Shown here: piece by piece, positions 47,425 to 56,696 of the stretch
How the letters are laid out: every line of letters begins with the position of its first letter
How positions within the stretch are numbered: the first letter of the stretch is position 1
Assembly (NCBI RefSeq): GCF_016648105.1
Contig: NZ_JACVVE010000012.1
Location: 88,699 to 152,698, forward strand
DNA from: Pseudomonas sp. S31
Lineage (GTDB): Bacteria > Pseudomonadota > Gammaproteobacteria > Pseudomonadales > Pseudomonadaceae
Reading direction: 5' to 3'
DNA: 64,000 nucleotides
The notes under the pieces: model-generated
What the model was told of the DNA's origin: nothing
Databases searched by the model: none
The model's input: only the letters and a program-made list of their open reading frames with translations
Translations under genes and position numbers: made by a program

Positions 47425-48381
47425 TCAGGGCTGGGTGATGAGTTCGACCGGGGTCTGGATGACGTTGTCGGCATCCACGTCCGGTTTTTCCCCCTTGAGC
47501 ACTTTCAACGCCGCCAGGATGCCGAACACCGCCTGCTGGCTGGCAGCCTGGTCGAGGGTGGCGAGCACGCGGCCGTCCTTGAGCATCGGCTTGATGGCAT
47601 TGATGTTGTCGTAGCCGACCACTTGCACCTGGCCAGCCTTGCCGGCGGCGCGCACGGCAGACACCGCGCCCAGGGCCATGCTGTCGTTGCCGGCGAGCAA
47701 CGCCTTGAGGTCGGGGTATTCGTTGAGCATGGCCGCAGCCACGGCGTTGCCCTTGTCGATCTCCCAGTTGCCGGACTGCACCGAGACGATGTTCATCTGC
47801 GCAGCGTCCATGGCGTCCTTGAAGCCGGCGGTGCGCTGCTGGGCGTTGGTGGTGGTCGGCACGCCTTCGATGATGCCGACTTGGTCACCGGCCTTGAGCT
47901 TTTCCTTGGCCAGGTAGTCGCCCACCAGGCGCGCACCCTTGCGGTTGTCGGGGCCGACGAAGGGCACGCTGATGCCCTTGCTCTTGAGCAGTTCGGGGTC
48001 GAGGCGGTTGTCGATGTTGATCACCACCACGCCCTGGTCCATGGCCTTCTTCACCGCCGAGACCAGCGCCTTGGAGTCGGCCGGGGCGATCACCAGGGCC
48101 TTGGCGCCGGCGTTGACCATCTGCTCGACGATACGGATCTGCTCGCCGGTGTCGGTTTCGTTCTTGATGCCGTTGGCGACCAGGTCGAAGTCTTCGGGGT
48201 GGGCTTTCTGGTAGTCCTTGGCGCCGTCTTCCATGGTGCGGAAGAACTCGTTGGCGAGCGACTTCATCACCAGGGCGACTTTGGGTTTTTCTTCAGCGTG
48301 GGCAGCGGTGAAGGGTGCGCAGAGGGACAGCGTCGAGGCGACGGCAAGCGCGAGCAGACGACCGTGGAACGGCAGTATCAT
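47425..48381 (-). CDS. rbsB: ribose-binding periplasmic protein
   Basis: 318 aa with a signal peptide (about 1-29, ending AHAEE) and a type I periplasmic-binding fold (KVALVMKSLANEFF and VQVVGYDNINAIKPM landmarks). First gene of the ribose operon; the operator lies 36 bp upstream. Confidence 0.95.
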   Translation of the reverse strand: MILPFHGRLLALAVASTLSLCAPFTAAHAEEKPKVALVMKSLANEFFRTMEDGAKDYQKAHPEDFDLVANGIKNETDTGEQIRIVEQMVNAGAKALVIAPADSKALVSAVKKAMDQGVVVINIDNRLDPELLKSKGISVPFVGPDNRKGARLVGDYLAKEKLKAGDQVGIIEGVPTTTNAQQRTAGFKDAMDAAQMNIVSVQSGNWEIDKGNAVAAAMLNEYPDLKALLAGNDSMALGAVSAVRAAGKAGQVQVVGYDNINAIKPMLKDGRVLATLDQAASQQAVFGILAALKVLKGEKPDVDADNVIQTPVELITQP

Positions 48382-48416
48382 GGAAAGGACCCCGAATGTT
48401 GTGTTTTTTATCGGAT

Positions 48417-48430
48417 CGCAAACGTTTGCG
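48417..48430. promoter_or_regulatory. LacI-type operator, probable RbsR site
   Basis: The perfect 14-bp palindrome CGCAAACGTTTGCG has the central CG expected of LacI-family operators and lies in the rbsB promoter region. Confidence 0.8.
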
Positions 48431-48672
48431 TTAACCCACTATGGAAACAGGCCGGGCGTTTGTCAAATTCGTTTCGCTGGCAGTTCGGGGCTGCTGGGTT
48501 GGAGGGTATCTGGATTTGCACGAAAGTCGAGATGTTTTGCGTGGCAACTGATACCGCGTACACGGAACCAATCTTCGCTGGACGGTCTTATACGGTTTTC
48601 GCCTGACTTGCTGTTGCGAAAAAGCCTACAGTGAAATACTGTATGTGCATACAGCAAAATAAGGAACACCCT

Positions 48673-48915
48673 GTGGCCAACACCGCCTCCGCAACCCCGA
48701 GCAGCTATGAACAACTGGGTGTACGCATCCAGAAGATCATCAACAGCCCCATCGCCCAGCGCAGCCGCGCCGCACTGATCTTCCGCCTGGAACATGAGTC
48801 GCCCGATGACTGGGAGACCCTGCTCGAGGAAATCGCCGAGAACGACAACGTCACCCTCGCCCACCGCGACGATGGCGGTGTGCAGATTTTCTGGACCGTG
48901 CCCAAGGAAGATTGA
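48673..48915 (+). CDS. DUF1654 family protein
   Basis: 80 aa, cytoplasmic, function unknown; a family common in Pseudomonas. Typical sequence: SYEQLGVRIQKIINSPIAQRSRAALIFRLE and DDGGVQIFWTVP. I chose GTG 48673, preceded by AAGGA; in-frame ATGs at 48631 and 48643 lie upstream. Confidence 0.78.
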   Translation: MANTASATPSSYEQLGVRIQKIINSPIAQRSRAALIFRLEHESPDDWETLLEEIAENDNVTLAHRDDGGVQIFWTVPKED

Positions 48916-48921
48916 CCCTGC

Positions 48922-49638
48922 ATGAGAGTTTCGCTTTTCGCTGCAACCTGCCTGCTGTTGACCACCACCCTCGCCCACGCCGATGCACCGCGCACCTTCC
49001 AGGAGGCCAAGAAGGTCGCCTGGAAGCTGTACGCACCGCAATCTACCGAGTTCTATTGCGGCTGCAAGTACAACGGCAACAAGGTCGACCTGGCTTCATG
49101 CGGCTATACGCCACGCAAGAACGCCCAGCGCGCCTCGCGCATCGAGTGGGAACACATCATGCCGGCCTGGCAGTTCGGCCACCAGCGCCAGTGCTGGCAG
49201 AACGGCGGGCGCAAGAACTGCTCGCGCCATGATGACGTGTACAAGCGTGCCGAGGCCGACCTGCACAACCTGGTGCCGAGCATCGGCGAGGTCAATGGCG
49301 ATCGCAGCAACTACAGCTTCGGCTGGTTGCCCGAGCAGCACGGCCAGTACGGCAGCTGCCTGACCCAGGTCGACTTCAAGGCCAAGCGGGTGATGCCGCG
49401 CCCTTCCATTCGCGGGATGATCGCGCGCACCTACTTCTACATGAGCAAGCAGTACGGCCTGCGCCTGTCCAAGCAGGACCGCCAGCTGTTCGAGGCATGG
49501 AACAAGACCTACCCGCCGCAGCCGTGGGAGCTGCAGCGCAACCAGCAGGTGGCCTGTGTGATGGGGCGCGGCAACGACTTCGTCGGGCCGGTGAACCTCA
49601 ATGCCTGTGGCAAGAGTCAGGCCAGCGCTTCGAGGTAG
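48922..49638 (+). CDS. endA: periplasmic endonuclease I
   Basis: 238 aa secreted DNase: signal peptide (about 1-20, ending AHA) and the endonuclease I motif RIEWEHIMPAW with the catalytic His near 78. Several cysteines suggest disulfides. It starts 6 bp after the DUF1654 gene. Its 3' end overlaps the convergent HD gene by 22 bp. Confidence 0.92.
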   Translation: MRVSLFAATCLLLTTTLAHADAPRTFQEAKKVAWKLYAPQSTEFYCGCKYNGNKVDLASCGYTPRKNAQRASRIEWEHIMPAWQFGHQRQCWQNGGRKNCSRHDDVYKRAEADLHNLVPSIGEVNGDRSNYSFGWLPEQHGQYGSCLTQVDFKAKRVMPRPSIRGMIARTYFYMSKQYGLRLSKQDRQLFEAWNKTYPPQPWELQRNQQVACVMGRGNDFVGPVNLNACGKSQASASR

Positions 49639-50042
49639 GCGCGGGCTTCATGGTAGCGGGCTAGGCGCGCCAGGTCGGCGGGGCCTGGCGTGGCGATACG
49701 GCTGAGGTCGCTGTTGTCGGCCAGGTCCGCCAGCTTGACGGTTCGCGCCAGTGGGTCGCCACCGAGGCGGGCGACGAAGTCGGGGTAGCTTTCGCCTTCG
49801 CGCCGGCTCAGGGCCAGCAAGGCGGCGAGGATCTTCAGCGCGAAGCCCTCGCGGGCCAGGTCGGACAGGGTCAGCGGCGTGTCTTCGATCACGTCGTGCA
49901 ACACCGCGACGATCCGCTGCTCCGGCGTATCCACCCGCAACATCACCCGCAGCGGGTGCAGGATGTAGGCCGCCCCGCCCTTGTCGTACTGCCCTTCATG
50001 CGCTCTGGCGGCTACGGCAATGGCCCGTTCCAGCGTCGACAT
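49617..50042 (-). CDS. small HD-domain phosphohydrolase (SpoT/MESH1-like)
   Basis: 141 aa; HD motif landmarks: ARAHEGQYDKGG, HPLRVML, and VLHDVIEDTPLT, which match the (p)ppGpp-hydrolase-like HD group. A substrate is not proven. It overlaps endA tail to tail. Confidence 0.8.
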   Translation of the reverse strand: MSTLERAIAVAARAHEGQYDKGGAAYILHPLRVMLRVDTPEQRIVAVLHDVIEDTPLTLSDLAREGFALKILAALLALSRREGESYPDFVARLGGDPLARTVKLADLADNSDLSRIATPGPADLARLARYHEARAYLEALA

Positions 50043-50102
50043 AAAGGCCCTCCCCGTTCAACCTCTCCTGAGGCAAGCATAGCCGGGTCGGGCGGCGAAT
50101 GA

Positions 50103-50675
50103 CTAGCGCTGCGCGCCGTGCTGGATGACGATGGAGTCGGTGCCGAGCTTGGCCATGACCTCGGCCTTGCGTGCCTGGGCTTCCTCGCGGGTGGGGAATG
50201 GCCCCATCAGCACCACCGGCTTGCCGTCGCGGTACTCCACCGACGACGGGATACCCTTTTCGATCAGACGCGCGGTCATGTCGCTCAACGCGCCCATGTT
50301 CGCCCCCTGGATCACCTCCACGTCCCAGCCTTGCGGTGCCGGCTGGTCGGCCAGGGCATCGGCGCGACGCTGCAGGTCGGCACCACCGCAATATTCACGG
50401 ATGCGCAGGTTGTCGCCATTGTCGTCGACGATGATCTGGTACTGGCCGCCCTCGCCCTTGATCGCCACGTAGCTGCGGTAGGCCTCGTACTGGCCGGCGT
50501 CGTCCTTGCCACGGACCTGGCCGCAGATGGTGCCCTTGGTGTCGATGCGTACGTTGCCGAACTTGGCGGTCTTGGGGTTGTGCAAGTGCTCGGCGACCTG
50601 CTTGTGCACGCCTTCGACTTCGTTGTCACAGCCCGCCAGGGCCAGCACTGCCATTACCACTGCCAGTTTACGCAC
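50103..50675 (-). CDS. lipoprotein with SPOR-like C-terminus
   Basis: 190 aa. Starts at GTG 50675, 8 nt after GGAGG. Lipobox LAGC near residue 16; middle domain about 25-105 of unknown function; C-terminal region about 110-185 (WDVEVIQGANMGALSDMTARLIEKGI, VLMGPFPTREEAQ) resembles a peptidoglycan-binding SPOR repeat. Likely envelope-associated. Confidence 0.72.
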   Translation of the reverse strand: MRKLAVVMAVLALAGCDNEVEGVHKQVAEHLHNPKTAKFGNVRIDTKGTICGQVRGKDDAGQYEAYRSYVAIKGEGGQYQIIVDDNGDNLRIREYCGGADLQRRADALADQPAPQGWDVEVIQGANMGALSDMTARLIEKGIPSSVEYRDGKPVVLMGPFPTREEAQARKAEVMAKLGTDSIVIQHGAQR

Positions 50676-50744
50676 GTGTGTACCTCCAGATTCGAAGGGG
50701 CGGATTCTAGCATGCTGGCCCTGGCGCCGGACCGCGACCATCCG

Positions 50745-52280
50745 TTACAGGCTGCTACATGCCTTGGCCGGCACGCGGGGCGGCTGTACGGGCACCTCAT
50801 CGAGGGTACGGTAGACCCGCGCGGTGTCCTCTTCGAAGTGCCGCAACTCAGCTTCTCGCCGTGCCTGCGACCAACCCAGGGCCTGTGCGGCAATGTGCGA
50901 CAACGCCTCGGCGCGTCCCCGCCCCAGGTCCGGATCGAGCCCATCCGGCAAGCGCCGGCGAACCAGGTCGACCAGTCGCACCACGTGCTCTTCGCCGATC
51001 ACCCTGGCCAGGTCGGCATCGGCCACCGCCGGCTTCGCGATCAGGCCCTTGGGCGCCTTGCCGCGCTTGCCCAGGCGCTGCTCCACGCCCTTGGCGATCA
51101 GCCGCGCGGCATGTCGGTGGAGCATGATGGTCGAGCCGGTCAGGGTCAGCAGGTTGGGCCGCTGCGGCGCCTCGCTCAGGCGCACCGGCATCCAGGTCTC
51201 GCGGCCGTCGAGGGTCGAGGTCGGGCGCACGCCGCACCAGCAGTGGCGCACATCGGCGCGGGACAGGCGCAGGGCCGGGAACAGCTGGTTGGCTTCGGCG
51301 AGGATGTAGTCGATCTCGCTGTCGAGCACACGGACGTTGTCCGGGTCGTCGCGAAACACGGTTTCGGTCGGGCCGATGAAGTGGTAGTCGCGCCAGGGGA
51401 ACACGTAGTACGGCTCGTGCTCGCTGGAGAATGCCTCCAGGCCCTGGCCGCGATAGCTGTCGGGCAGCTTGACCATCACGTTCACGCCCTTGATGCCGAG
51501 CACGCGGGTGTCGCACTCGCCTCCGGCACCGGGCACCCGATCGACCCAGGGGCCGGCGGCGTTGATCACCACCCTGGCCTGCACGGTGGCATGGCCGGAC
51601 GCCTCCGGAGCACGCTCCTCAAAGGAAACCTGCCACAGTTCGCCCTGCCGCTGCAGGCCGGTCACCGCCGTGTAGGTGCGCAGGGTGGCGCCACGGGCCT
51701 GGGCGTCGAGGGCAGTGTCGACGCAGATGCGCTCGGCCCAGGCATACATGTACTCGTCGAACATGCCCACGCTGCGCAAGGGGCCGCCGAGCCCCTGGGC
51801 CAAGGCACTGGTGCTGGCGGCTGCAGCCGGTGATACCCGGCGGTAGGCCAGCGGCACCTTCCAGCCACCCAGTGCCTCGACCAGGCGAAAGCCGATGTCC
51901 ACCAGCCACGGCGGATAACGGTCGCCCTGGCGGAACGGATAGAAGAAACGGTGCCGGGTCAGGTGGCCGGGCATTTCCTCCACCAACTCGGCCCGGCATT
52001 GCATGACCTCGCGGGTGTAGCGCAGGCGCCGGAGCATGTCCAACGGGCGAAACGGCATCTGCCACAACGGATAACGTGCGGCCAGGTAGCCGAGGCCGGA
52101 ATAGAGCATGCGGCTGGAGCGTGACGAGGTGCCGGCGGCGATGTCGCCACGGTCCACCAGCAGGGTGCGGAAGTTGCGCGCAGCCAGTTGGCGGGCGGCG
52201 GCACAGCCGAGGGCGCCGGCACCGATCACCACCACGTCGTAATGCTGGCCGTCGAGGCTGGCCAGTTCAGGGCGTTTCAT
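50745..52280 (-). CDS. FAD-dependent oxidoreductase, GlpD-like
   Basis: 511 aa. N-terminal Rossmann motif VVVIGAGALGCAAARQLA (GAGALG at 20-25), the SSRSSRMLYSGLGY segment typical of glycerol-3-phosphate dehydrogenase relatives, and a C-terminal helical cap. In its context (racemase-family enzyme, amino acid transporter, AraC-type activator) it may oxidise a D-hydroxyproline-like or other amine substrate rather than glycerol 3-phosphate. Start is ATG 52280. Confidence 0.8.
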   Translation of the reverse strand: MKRPELASLDGQHYDVVVIGAGALGCAAARQLAARNFRTLLVDRGDIAAGTSSRSSRMLYSGLGYLAARYPLWQMPFRPLDMLRRLRYTREVMQCRAELVEEMPGHLTRHRFFYPFRQGDRYPPWLVDIGFRLVEALGGWKVPLAYRRVSPAAAASTSALAQGLGGPLRSVGMFDEYMYAWAERICVDTALDAQARGATLRTYTAVTGLQRQGELWQVSFEERAPEASGHATVQARVVINAAGPWVDRVPGAGGECDTRVLGIKGVNVMVKLPDSYRGQGLEAFSSEHEPYYVFPWRDYHFIGPTETVFRDDPDNVRVLDSEIDYILAEANQLFPALRLSRADVRHCWCGVRPTSTLDGRETWMPVRLSEAPQRPNLLTLTGSTIMLHRHAARLIAKGVEQRLGKRGKAPKGLIAKPAVADADLARVIGEEHVVRLVDLVRRRLPDGLDPDLGRGRAEALSHIAAQALGWSQARREAELRHFEEDTARVYRTLDEVPVQPPRVPAKACSSL

Positions 52281-52354
52281 GTGGACACATCCGTTGCAAG
52301 TAGTGAGGGGCACGCGCCGCTGACGCAGTTGCCAGCGGCGCGTGTTACCAGGCG

Positions 52355-53356
52355 TCAGGCGATCTGGAAGCCGTGGGCCAGCGGGTCGCGGTCATCGACC
52401 AGGATGGTGTTGTAGCCATACACCCGCGCCCAGCCGGCCACGCTCGGGCGCACCGCCGCATAGTCACCGACCTGCGTGGCCCGCTCGGCGCGGCAATTGA
52501 AGGTGGTGCCGGTGACGCTTTCGTGGACGAAGGTCTCGCCAATGGCCAGGCGGCCACGGGCGACGAGCTGGGCGACGCGGGCCGATGAGCCGGTGCCACA
52601 CGGCGAGCGGTCGATGGCCTTATCGCCATAGAACACCGCGTTGCGCGCCGAGGCCCCCGGGGCCTTGGGCTTGTCGCACCACATCACGTGCTTGACCCCA
52701 CGGATGCGCTCGTCTTCCGGGTGCACCGGGTCGAGCTTTTTCTGCGCCGCCGTGCGCACCAGCTGGCTCATGCGCACCAGGTCGTCGGCCTTGAGGCCAT
52801 CGAGGCCGGCGTAGTTCGCCTGGGGCTCGACGATGATGTAGTAGTTGCCGCCGTAGGACAGGTCGACTGTCAGCTGTCCTATACCCGGCACATCGAGGCT
52901 GATGTCCTGGGCATGCAGGTAGCTATTGACGTTGAACAGGCGCACTTCCTCGACGAAATTGCCGTTTTGCTTGTACTCGATATCGACCCGTCCGGCTGGC
53001 GTTTCCAGGGCCAGCCGGCCTGGCTCCCTGGGTACCACCAAGCCTTCCTCGATGGCCACCGTCACCGTGCCGATGGTGCCCGCGCCGCACATCGGCAAGC
53101 AGCCGCTGACCTCGATGAACAGCACGCCCACATCGCAGTCGTCACGGGACGAGGGGTACAGGATCGAGCCAGACATCGCATCGTGGCCACGCGGCTCGAA
53201 CATCAGCGCGTGGCGTACCCAGTCGTGTTTTTCGAGGAACTCGATGCGTTTTTCCGCCATGGAGACATTGCCCAGCAGCGGGCCGCCACCGGCCACCACC
53301 CGAACCGGGTTGGCACAGGCGTGAGAGTCGATGCAAAAGAAAGTATGACGCGCCAT
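52355..53356 (-). CDS. proline racemase / hydroxyproline epimerase family enzyme
   Basis: 333 aa. Family landmarks: FFCIDSHACANPVRVV, first catalytic loop MCGAGTIG with Cys90, second loop DRSPCGTG with Cys253. Two cysteines indicate an epimerase/racemase rather than a dehydratase. Known 4-hydroxyproline epimerases have His after the first CysGly; here it is Ala92, so the substrate is probably different. Start chosen at ATG 53356. Confidence 0.82.
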   Translation of the reverse strand: MARHTFFCIDSHACANPVRVVAGGGPLLGNVSMAEKRIEFLEKHDWVRHALMFEPRGHDAMSGSILYPSSRDDCDVGVLFIEVSGCLPMCGAGTIGTVTVAIEEGLVVPREPGRLALETPAGRVDIEYKQNGNFVEEVRLFNVNSYLHAQDISLDVPGIGQLTVDLSYGGNYYIIVEPQANYAGLDGLKADDLVRMSQLVRTAAQKKLDPVHPEDERIRGVKHVMWCDKPKAPGASARNAVFYGDKAIDRSPCGTGSSARVAQLVARGRLAIGETFVHESVTGTTFNCRAERATQVGDYAAVRPSVAGWARVYGYNTILVDDRDPLAHGFQIA

Positions 53357-53469
53357 TTTATATTTCCCTTGTTGTCGATTTACGGGTGAGCGATGCCCTG
53401 CGCCGAAAGTTGGTATCGGCACAAGTAATCAGGTGAACATGAAACTTACAACGAAGTTATAACGCGGCT

Positions 53470-54303
53470 TTATTTGATCAACCGAGGCTCGCCAACATCG
53501 GCGCCACTTTCGGCCAGGCCATTGTTCTTGAGTATCTCGGCAATCTTGCCTTCGGCATGCAACTTCTTGATCTCGCCGTCCAATGCCGCGCCCAGTTCGG
53601 CTTTCTTCTTGTTGTACAGCAAGGCGATCTGCGCTGGTTCCACGGTGACCGGCACCTTCGGGTCGGGCTTGGCGATCTCGATCCTGATGTCCTTGTACGC
53701 GCCCTGGCTCTGGGCATAGACGCCGGTGCCGTAGCTGTCGATCGCTACATCCAGGCGCCCGGTGCCCAGGTCCTGGGCCATGGCCACGGGGTTGGGATAG
53801 AGCACCACCGGGGTTTCCAGCGAACCCTGGACCTGCCCGGCGTACAGGAAGCCGGACACCGCCCCTACCCGCTTGCCGGCCAGGTCGCTGACCTGGGTGG
53901 CGCCGTCACGCGAGTAGTAGGCCATCTGGTCGACGTACAGCGGCCAGGTCATGCCCAGTACCTTGGCGCGCTCGGCAGTGCGAAACCAGTCACCGATGCC
54001 CAGGTCGACCTTGTTCGACAACACGTTCTGGATCACCGCCGAAGGGTCGACGATCACCGGTGCCACGGTCAGGCAATTGCGTCGGGCGATTTCCCGCACC
54101 ACCTCGGTGTCGATGCCGCTGATGTCGTCGGCACCGCCGACCTTGGTGAAGGGCGGGTAGTTGTACACGGCCACGGTGATGATGCCGGGCTTGAGGGTGG
54201 TGAAAGCCGGGTTGGGCGTGCAGTTCTCGGCGGCCAGGACACTGCTGGCGCAGAGGCCTGCGGCGCTGAACAGGGCGATACGCAATGGGCTGAAGATAGG
54301 CAT
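53470..54303 (-). CDS. amino-acid ABC transporter substrate-binding protein
   Basis: 277 aa, family 3 solute-binding protein with a signal peptide (about 1-25, ending VLAAE). Contains ITVAVYNYPPFTKVGG and the later VDLGIGDWFRTAERAKV typical of the fold. Likely ligand: the amino or imino acid metabolised by the neighbouring enzymes. Confidence 0.88.
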   Translation of the reverse strand: MPIFSPLRIALFSAAGLCASSVLAAENCTPNPAFTTLKPGIITVAVYNYPPFTKVGGADDISGIDTEVVREIARRNCLTVAPVIVDPSAVIQNVLSNKVDLGIGDWFRTAERAKVLGMTWPLYVDQMAYYSRDGATQVSDLAGKRVGAVSGFLYAGQVQGSLETPVVLYPNPVAMAQDLGTGRLDVAIDSYGTGVYAQSQGAYKDIRIEIAKPDPKVPVTVEPAQIALLYNKKKAELGAALDGEIKKLHAEGKIAEILKNNGLAESGADVGEPRLIK

Positions 54304-54325
54304 GGGTCACTCCTACTTGTCGTTG

Positions 54326-54982
54326 TCAGATATGGCGACTCAGGCGCCGCTCCAGCTGCCCGACCACCACGGTGGCCGGGATGCAGATCACGGCGAACAG
54401 CAATGCAACCAGGGTGAAGATCGGCATGTACTGGAAGGTGTTGGAGCCGATCAGTTGCGCCTTGCTCATCAGTTCCGGCAGCGCGACCACGAAGGCCAGC
54501 GACGAGGCTTGCAGCATCAGGATCGAGAAGCCCAGCAGCGCCGGGATGGCGATCGGCAGCCCCTGCGGCAGGAGGATCAGCCGCAGGGTGTCGAGGCGGT
54601 TCAGGCGCAGGGCCTGGGCCGCCTCGCGCTGCCCTTGCGGCACCGCCTCGAGGCCAGCACGGAGGATCTCGCTGGTGTAGGCCGCCGTGCACCAGGTGAA
54701 GGCCAGGGTCACCGACATGAACGCGCCGAGGGTCATGCCGGCACTGGGCAGGCCGAAGTACACGAACTGCAACAGCACCAGCACCGAGGCGCCACGGCCG
54801 ATCTCGACCAGCGCCAGCAGCGGCGTGCGCAACAGCCAGTGCCGGGCACGCAGCCCCAGGGCCAGCAACAGCCCCGCCGGAATGCCGAGCACCAACGCGG
54901 CCGCGGTGACTTGCAGCGACAGCGCGAAACCGTCGAACAAGGACGGCAGGATCTCCCGCCAGAAGCTCAGGATCTCGTTCAT
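54326..54982 (-). CDS. amino-acid ABC transporter permease
   Basis: 218 aa HisM/GlnP-type membrane subunit; begins MNEILSFWREILPSLFDG, has about five hydrophobic helices and the EAAQALRLNRLDTLRLILLPQ coupling loop. Its ATG overlaps the end of the partner permease. Confidence 0.88.
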   Translation of the reverse strand: MNEILSFWREILPSLFDGFALSLQVTAAALVLGIPAGLLLALGLRARHWLLRTPLLALVEIGRGASVLVLLQFVYFGLPSAGMTLGAFMSVTLAFTWCTAAYTSEILRAGLEAVPQGQREAAQALRLNRLDTLRLILLPQGLPIAIPALLGFSILMLQASSLAFVVALPELMSKAQLIGSNTFQYMPIFTLVALLFAVICIPATVVVGQLERRLSRHI

Positions 54983-55623
54983 CGTGCCACCCTCAGGCGC
55001 ATGCGTTGGTCGGCCCAGCGGCTGGCCCAAGCCACCGGGATGCTCAGGGCGATGTACAACAGGCCGGCGAAGGCGAAGGTCTCGAGCCCGCGGAAGCTGG
55101 TCTGCGAGACGTGGGTAGCCTGGAAGGCGATCTCGCTGACGCCGATGGTCGAGGCGATGGCGGTGTCCTTGAGCAGGCCGATGGCGTAGGTGGCGATCGA
55201 TGGCAGCGACACCCGCAACAGCTGCGGGGCGATGACATCGAGCAGGCGGTAGCGCGCCGGCATGCTCAGGGCCCGCGCCGCCTCCCATTGGCCGCGATGC
55301 ACCGCCGCCAGCGAGCCACGGAAGATCTCCGCCATGTTCGCCGCCGTGATCAGCCCCAGGCCCAGGGCGGCTGCCTGGAAGGGGCTGACCTCGAACCACC
55401 CGGTGCCGATGCCGAAGAAGATCAGGAACAGCCAGACGATGGGCGGCACCGCCCGCAGCACCAGGATCAGGCATGCGGCGAGCAGGTCGAGCGCCTTGAT
55501 GCCACAGCTGCGCATGGCGCAGAGCCCGGCGCCGAGCAGCACGCCGATGGCCAGGGCGGTGACGGTCAGGGCCAGGGTCCACTGGATGCCGCCGAGGATG
55601 GTGTAGAGCATCTCGGCGTTCAT
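54979..55623 (-). CDS. amino-acid ABC transporter permease
   Basis: 214 aa partner permease with the AARALSMPARYRLLDVIAPQ coupling loop. It overlaps both the ATPase and the second permease by 4 bp. Confidence 0.88.
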   Translation of the reverse strand: MNAEMLYTILGGIQWTLALTVTALAIGVLLGAGLCAMRSCGIKALDLLAACLILVLRAVPPIVWLFLIFFGIGTGWFEVSPFQAAALGLGLITAANMAEIFRGSLAAVHRGQWEAARALSMPARYRLLDVIAPQLLRVSLPSIATYAIGLLKDTAIASTIGVSEIAFQATHVSQTSFRGLETFAFAGLLYIALSIPVAWASRWADQRMRLRVAR

Positions 55624-56423
55624 CGGTTCATCACCGCGCTGAGGAAGCGCTGGGCCCGCTCGGTTTGCGGATGGCGCATCACCTGGGCGCTCTTGCCTTC
55701 TTCGATGATGTGCCCGTCGGCCATGATCAGCACGCGGTCCGAGACGCTCTCGGCGAAATGCATCTCGTGGGTCACGACGATCATGGTCATGCCCTGCCCG
55801 GCCAGCTCCTGCATGACGTTGAGCACCTCCAGGCCCAGCTCCGGATCCAGTGCCGAGGTCGGCTCGTCGAACAGCATCAGGCTCGGTTCCAGTGCCAGGG
55901 CGCGGGCGATGGCGATGCGCTGCTGCTGGCCACCGGAGCAGCGCGACGGGTACTGGTCGGCCTTGCTCAACAGGCCGACGCGGTCGAGCAGTTGTCGAGA
56001 GACTTCGTCGGCCTGCTTGCGGCTACGCTTGAGCACTCGCTCCTGGGCGATGCTGACGTTGCGCAGCACGGTCAGGTGCGGGAACAGGTTGAACGACTGG
56101 AACACCATGCCCACCGGGTGGCGCAGGGCCAAGGTCTGCTTGCTGGTGATCGGTTGGCTGGCGTCGACGGTGGTATCGCCGACGCGCAGGATGCCGCGGC
56201 TGGGTGGGTCGAGCAGGTTCAGGCAACGCAGCAAGGTGCTCTTGCCCGAGCCGCTGGGACCGATGATGGCGATAACCTCGCCGGCATGCACGCTCAAGTT
56301 GATGTCGTTGAGAATGGTGGTGTTGCCATAGTCTTTACCCAGGCCCTGGATATCGACCAGCACTTTCTGGCGTTGCGGCACAGGGTGACCGTCGGTGACG
56401 ACACTTCTTAATAGTTGCGGCAT
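55620..56423 (-). CDS. amino-acid ABC transporter ATPase
   Basis: 267 aa. Walker A GPSGSGKST (about 55-63), Q-loop, signature CSGGQQQRIAIARAL, Walker B LMLFDEPTSALD. First gene of the leftward transport and catabolic unit, adjacent to the divergent regulator. Confidence 0.92.
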   Translation of the reverse strand: MPQLLRSVVTDGHPVPQRQKVLVDIQGLGKDYGNTTILNDINLSVHAGEVIAIIGPSGSGKSTLLRCLNLLDPPSRGILRVGDTTVDASQPITSKQTLALRHPVGMVFQSFNLFPHLTVLRNVSIAQERVLKRSRKQADEVSRQLLDRVGLLSKADQYPSRCSGGQQQRIAIARALALEPSLMLFDEPTSALDPELGLEVLNVMQELAGQGMTMIVVTHEMHFAESVSDRVLIMADGHIIEEGKSAQVMRHPQTERAQRFLSAVMNR

Positions 56424-56696
56424 CTTCTACACCTTTGTTTATTGTTGGAGGCAGGTGTTCAGCGGTTATCGAAACTTTTATTGTGTGTGGCTACGACGCA
56501 CTTTCATTCGGGCAATGGCCTCCCGCAATCCAATTGCCAGGCAATTAGAAGGGCACAGGTTCAGAACAATCAAAGTTAAGGGTAATACAGCGGATCAATT
56601 GCAATCCGTGAAAACACTGTAGTGACAATTTCAACAGCGCGATTGTACGATACCGTCAAAAAGCGGTACGAAAAACCACCTCTGCGAGGCTGAGCC
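56424..56696. promoter_or_regulatory. divergent promoter region of the catabolic module
   Basis: 273 bp, AT-richer than its flanks, between the leftward transporter unit and the rightward activator gene. Probably holds both promoters and the activator site; no clear repeat was picked out by eye. Confidence 0.45.

Noticed and set aside
50118..51833. 571-residue plus-strand open frame
   Set aside because: Runs across two leftward genes (SPOR-like lipoprotein and FAD oxidoreductase) as their shadow.
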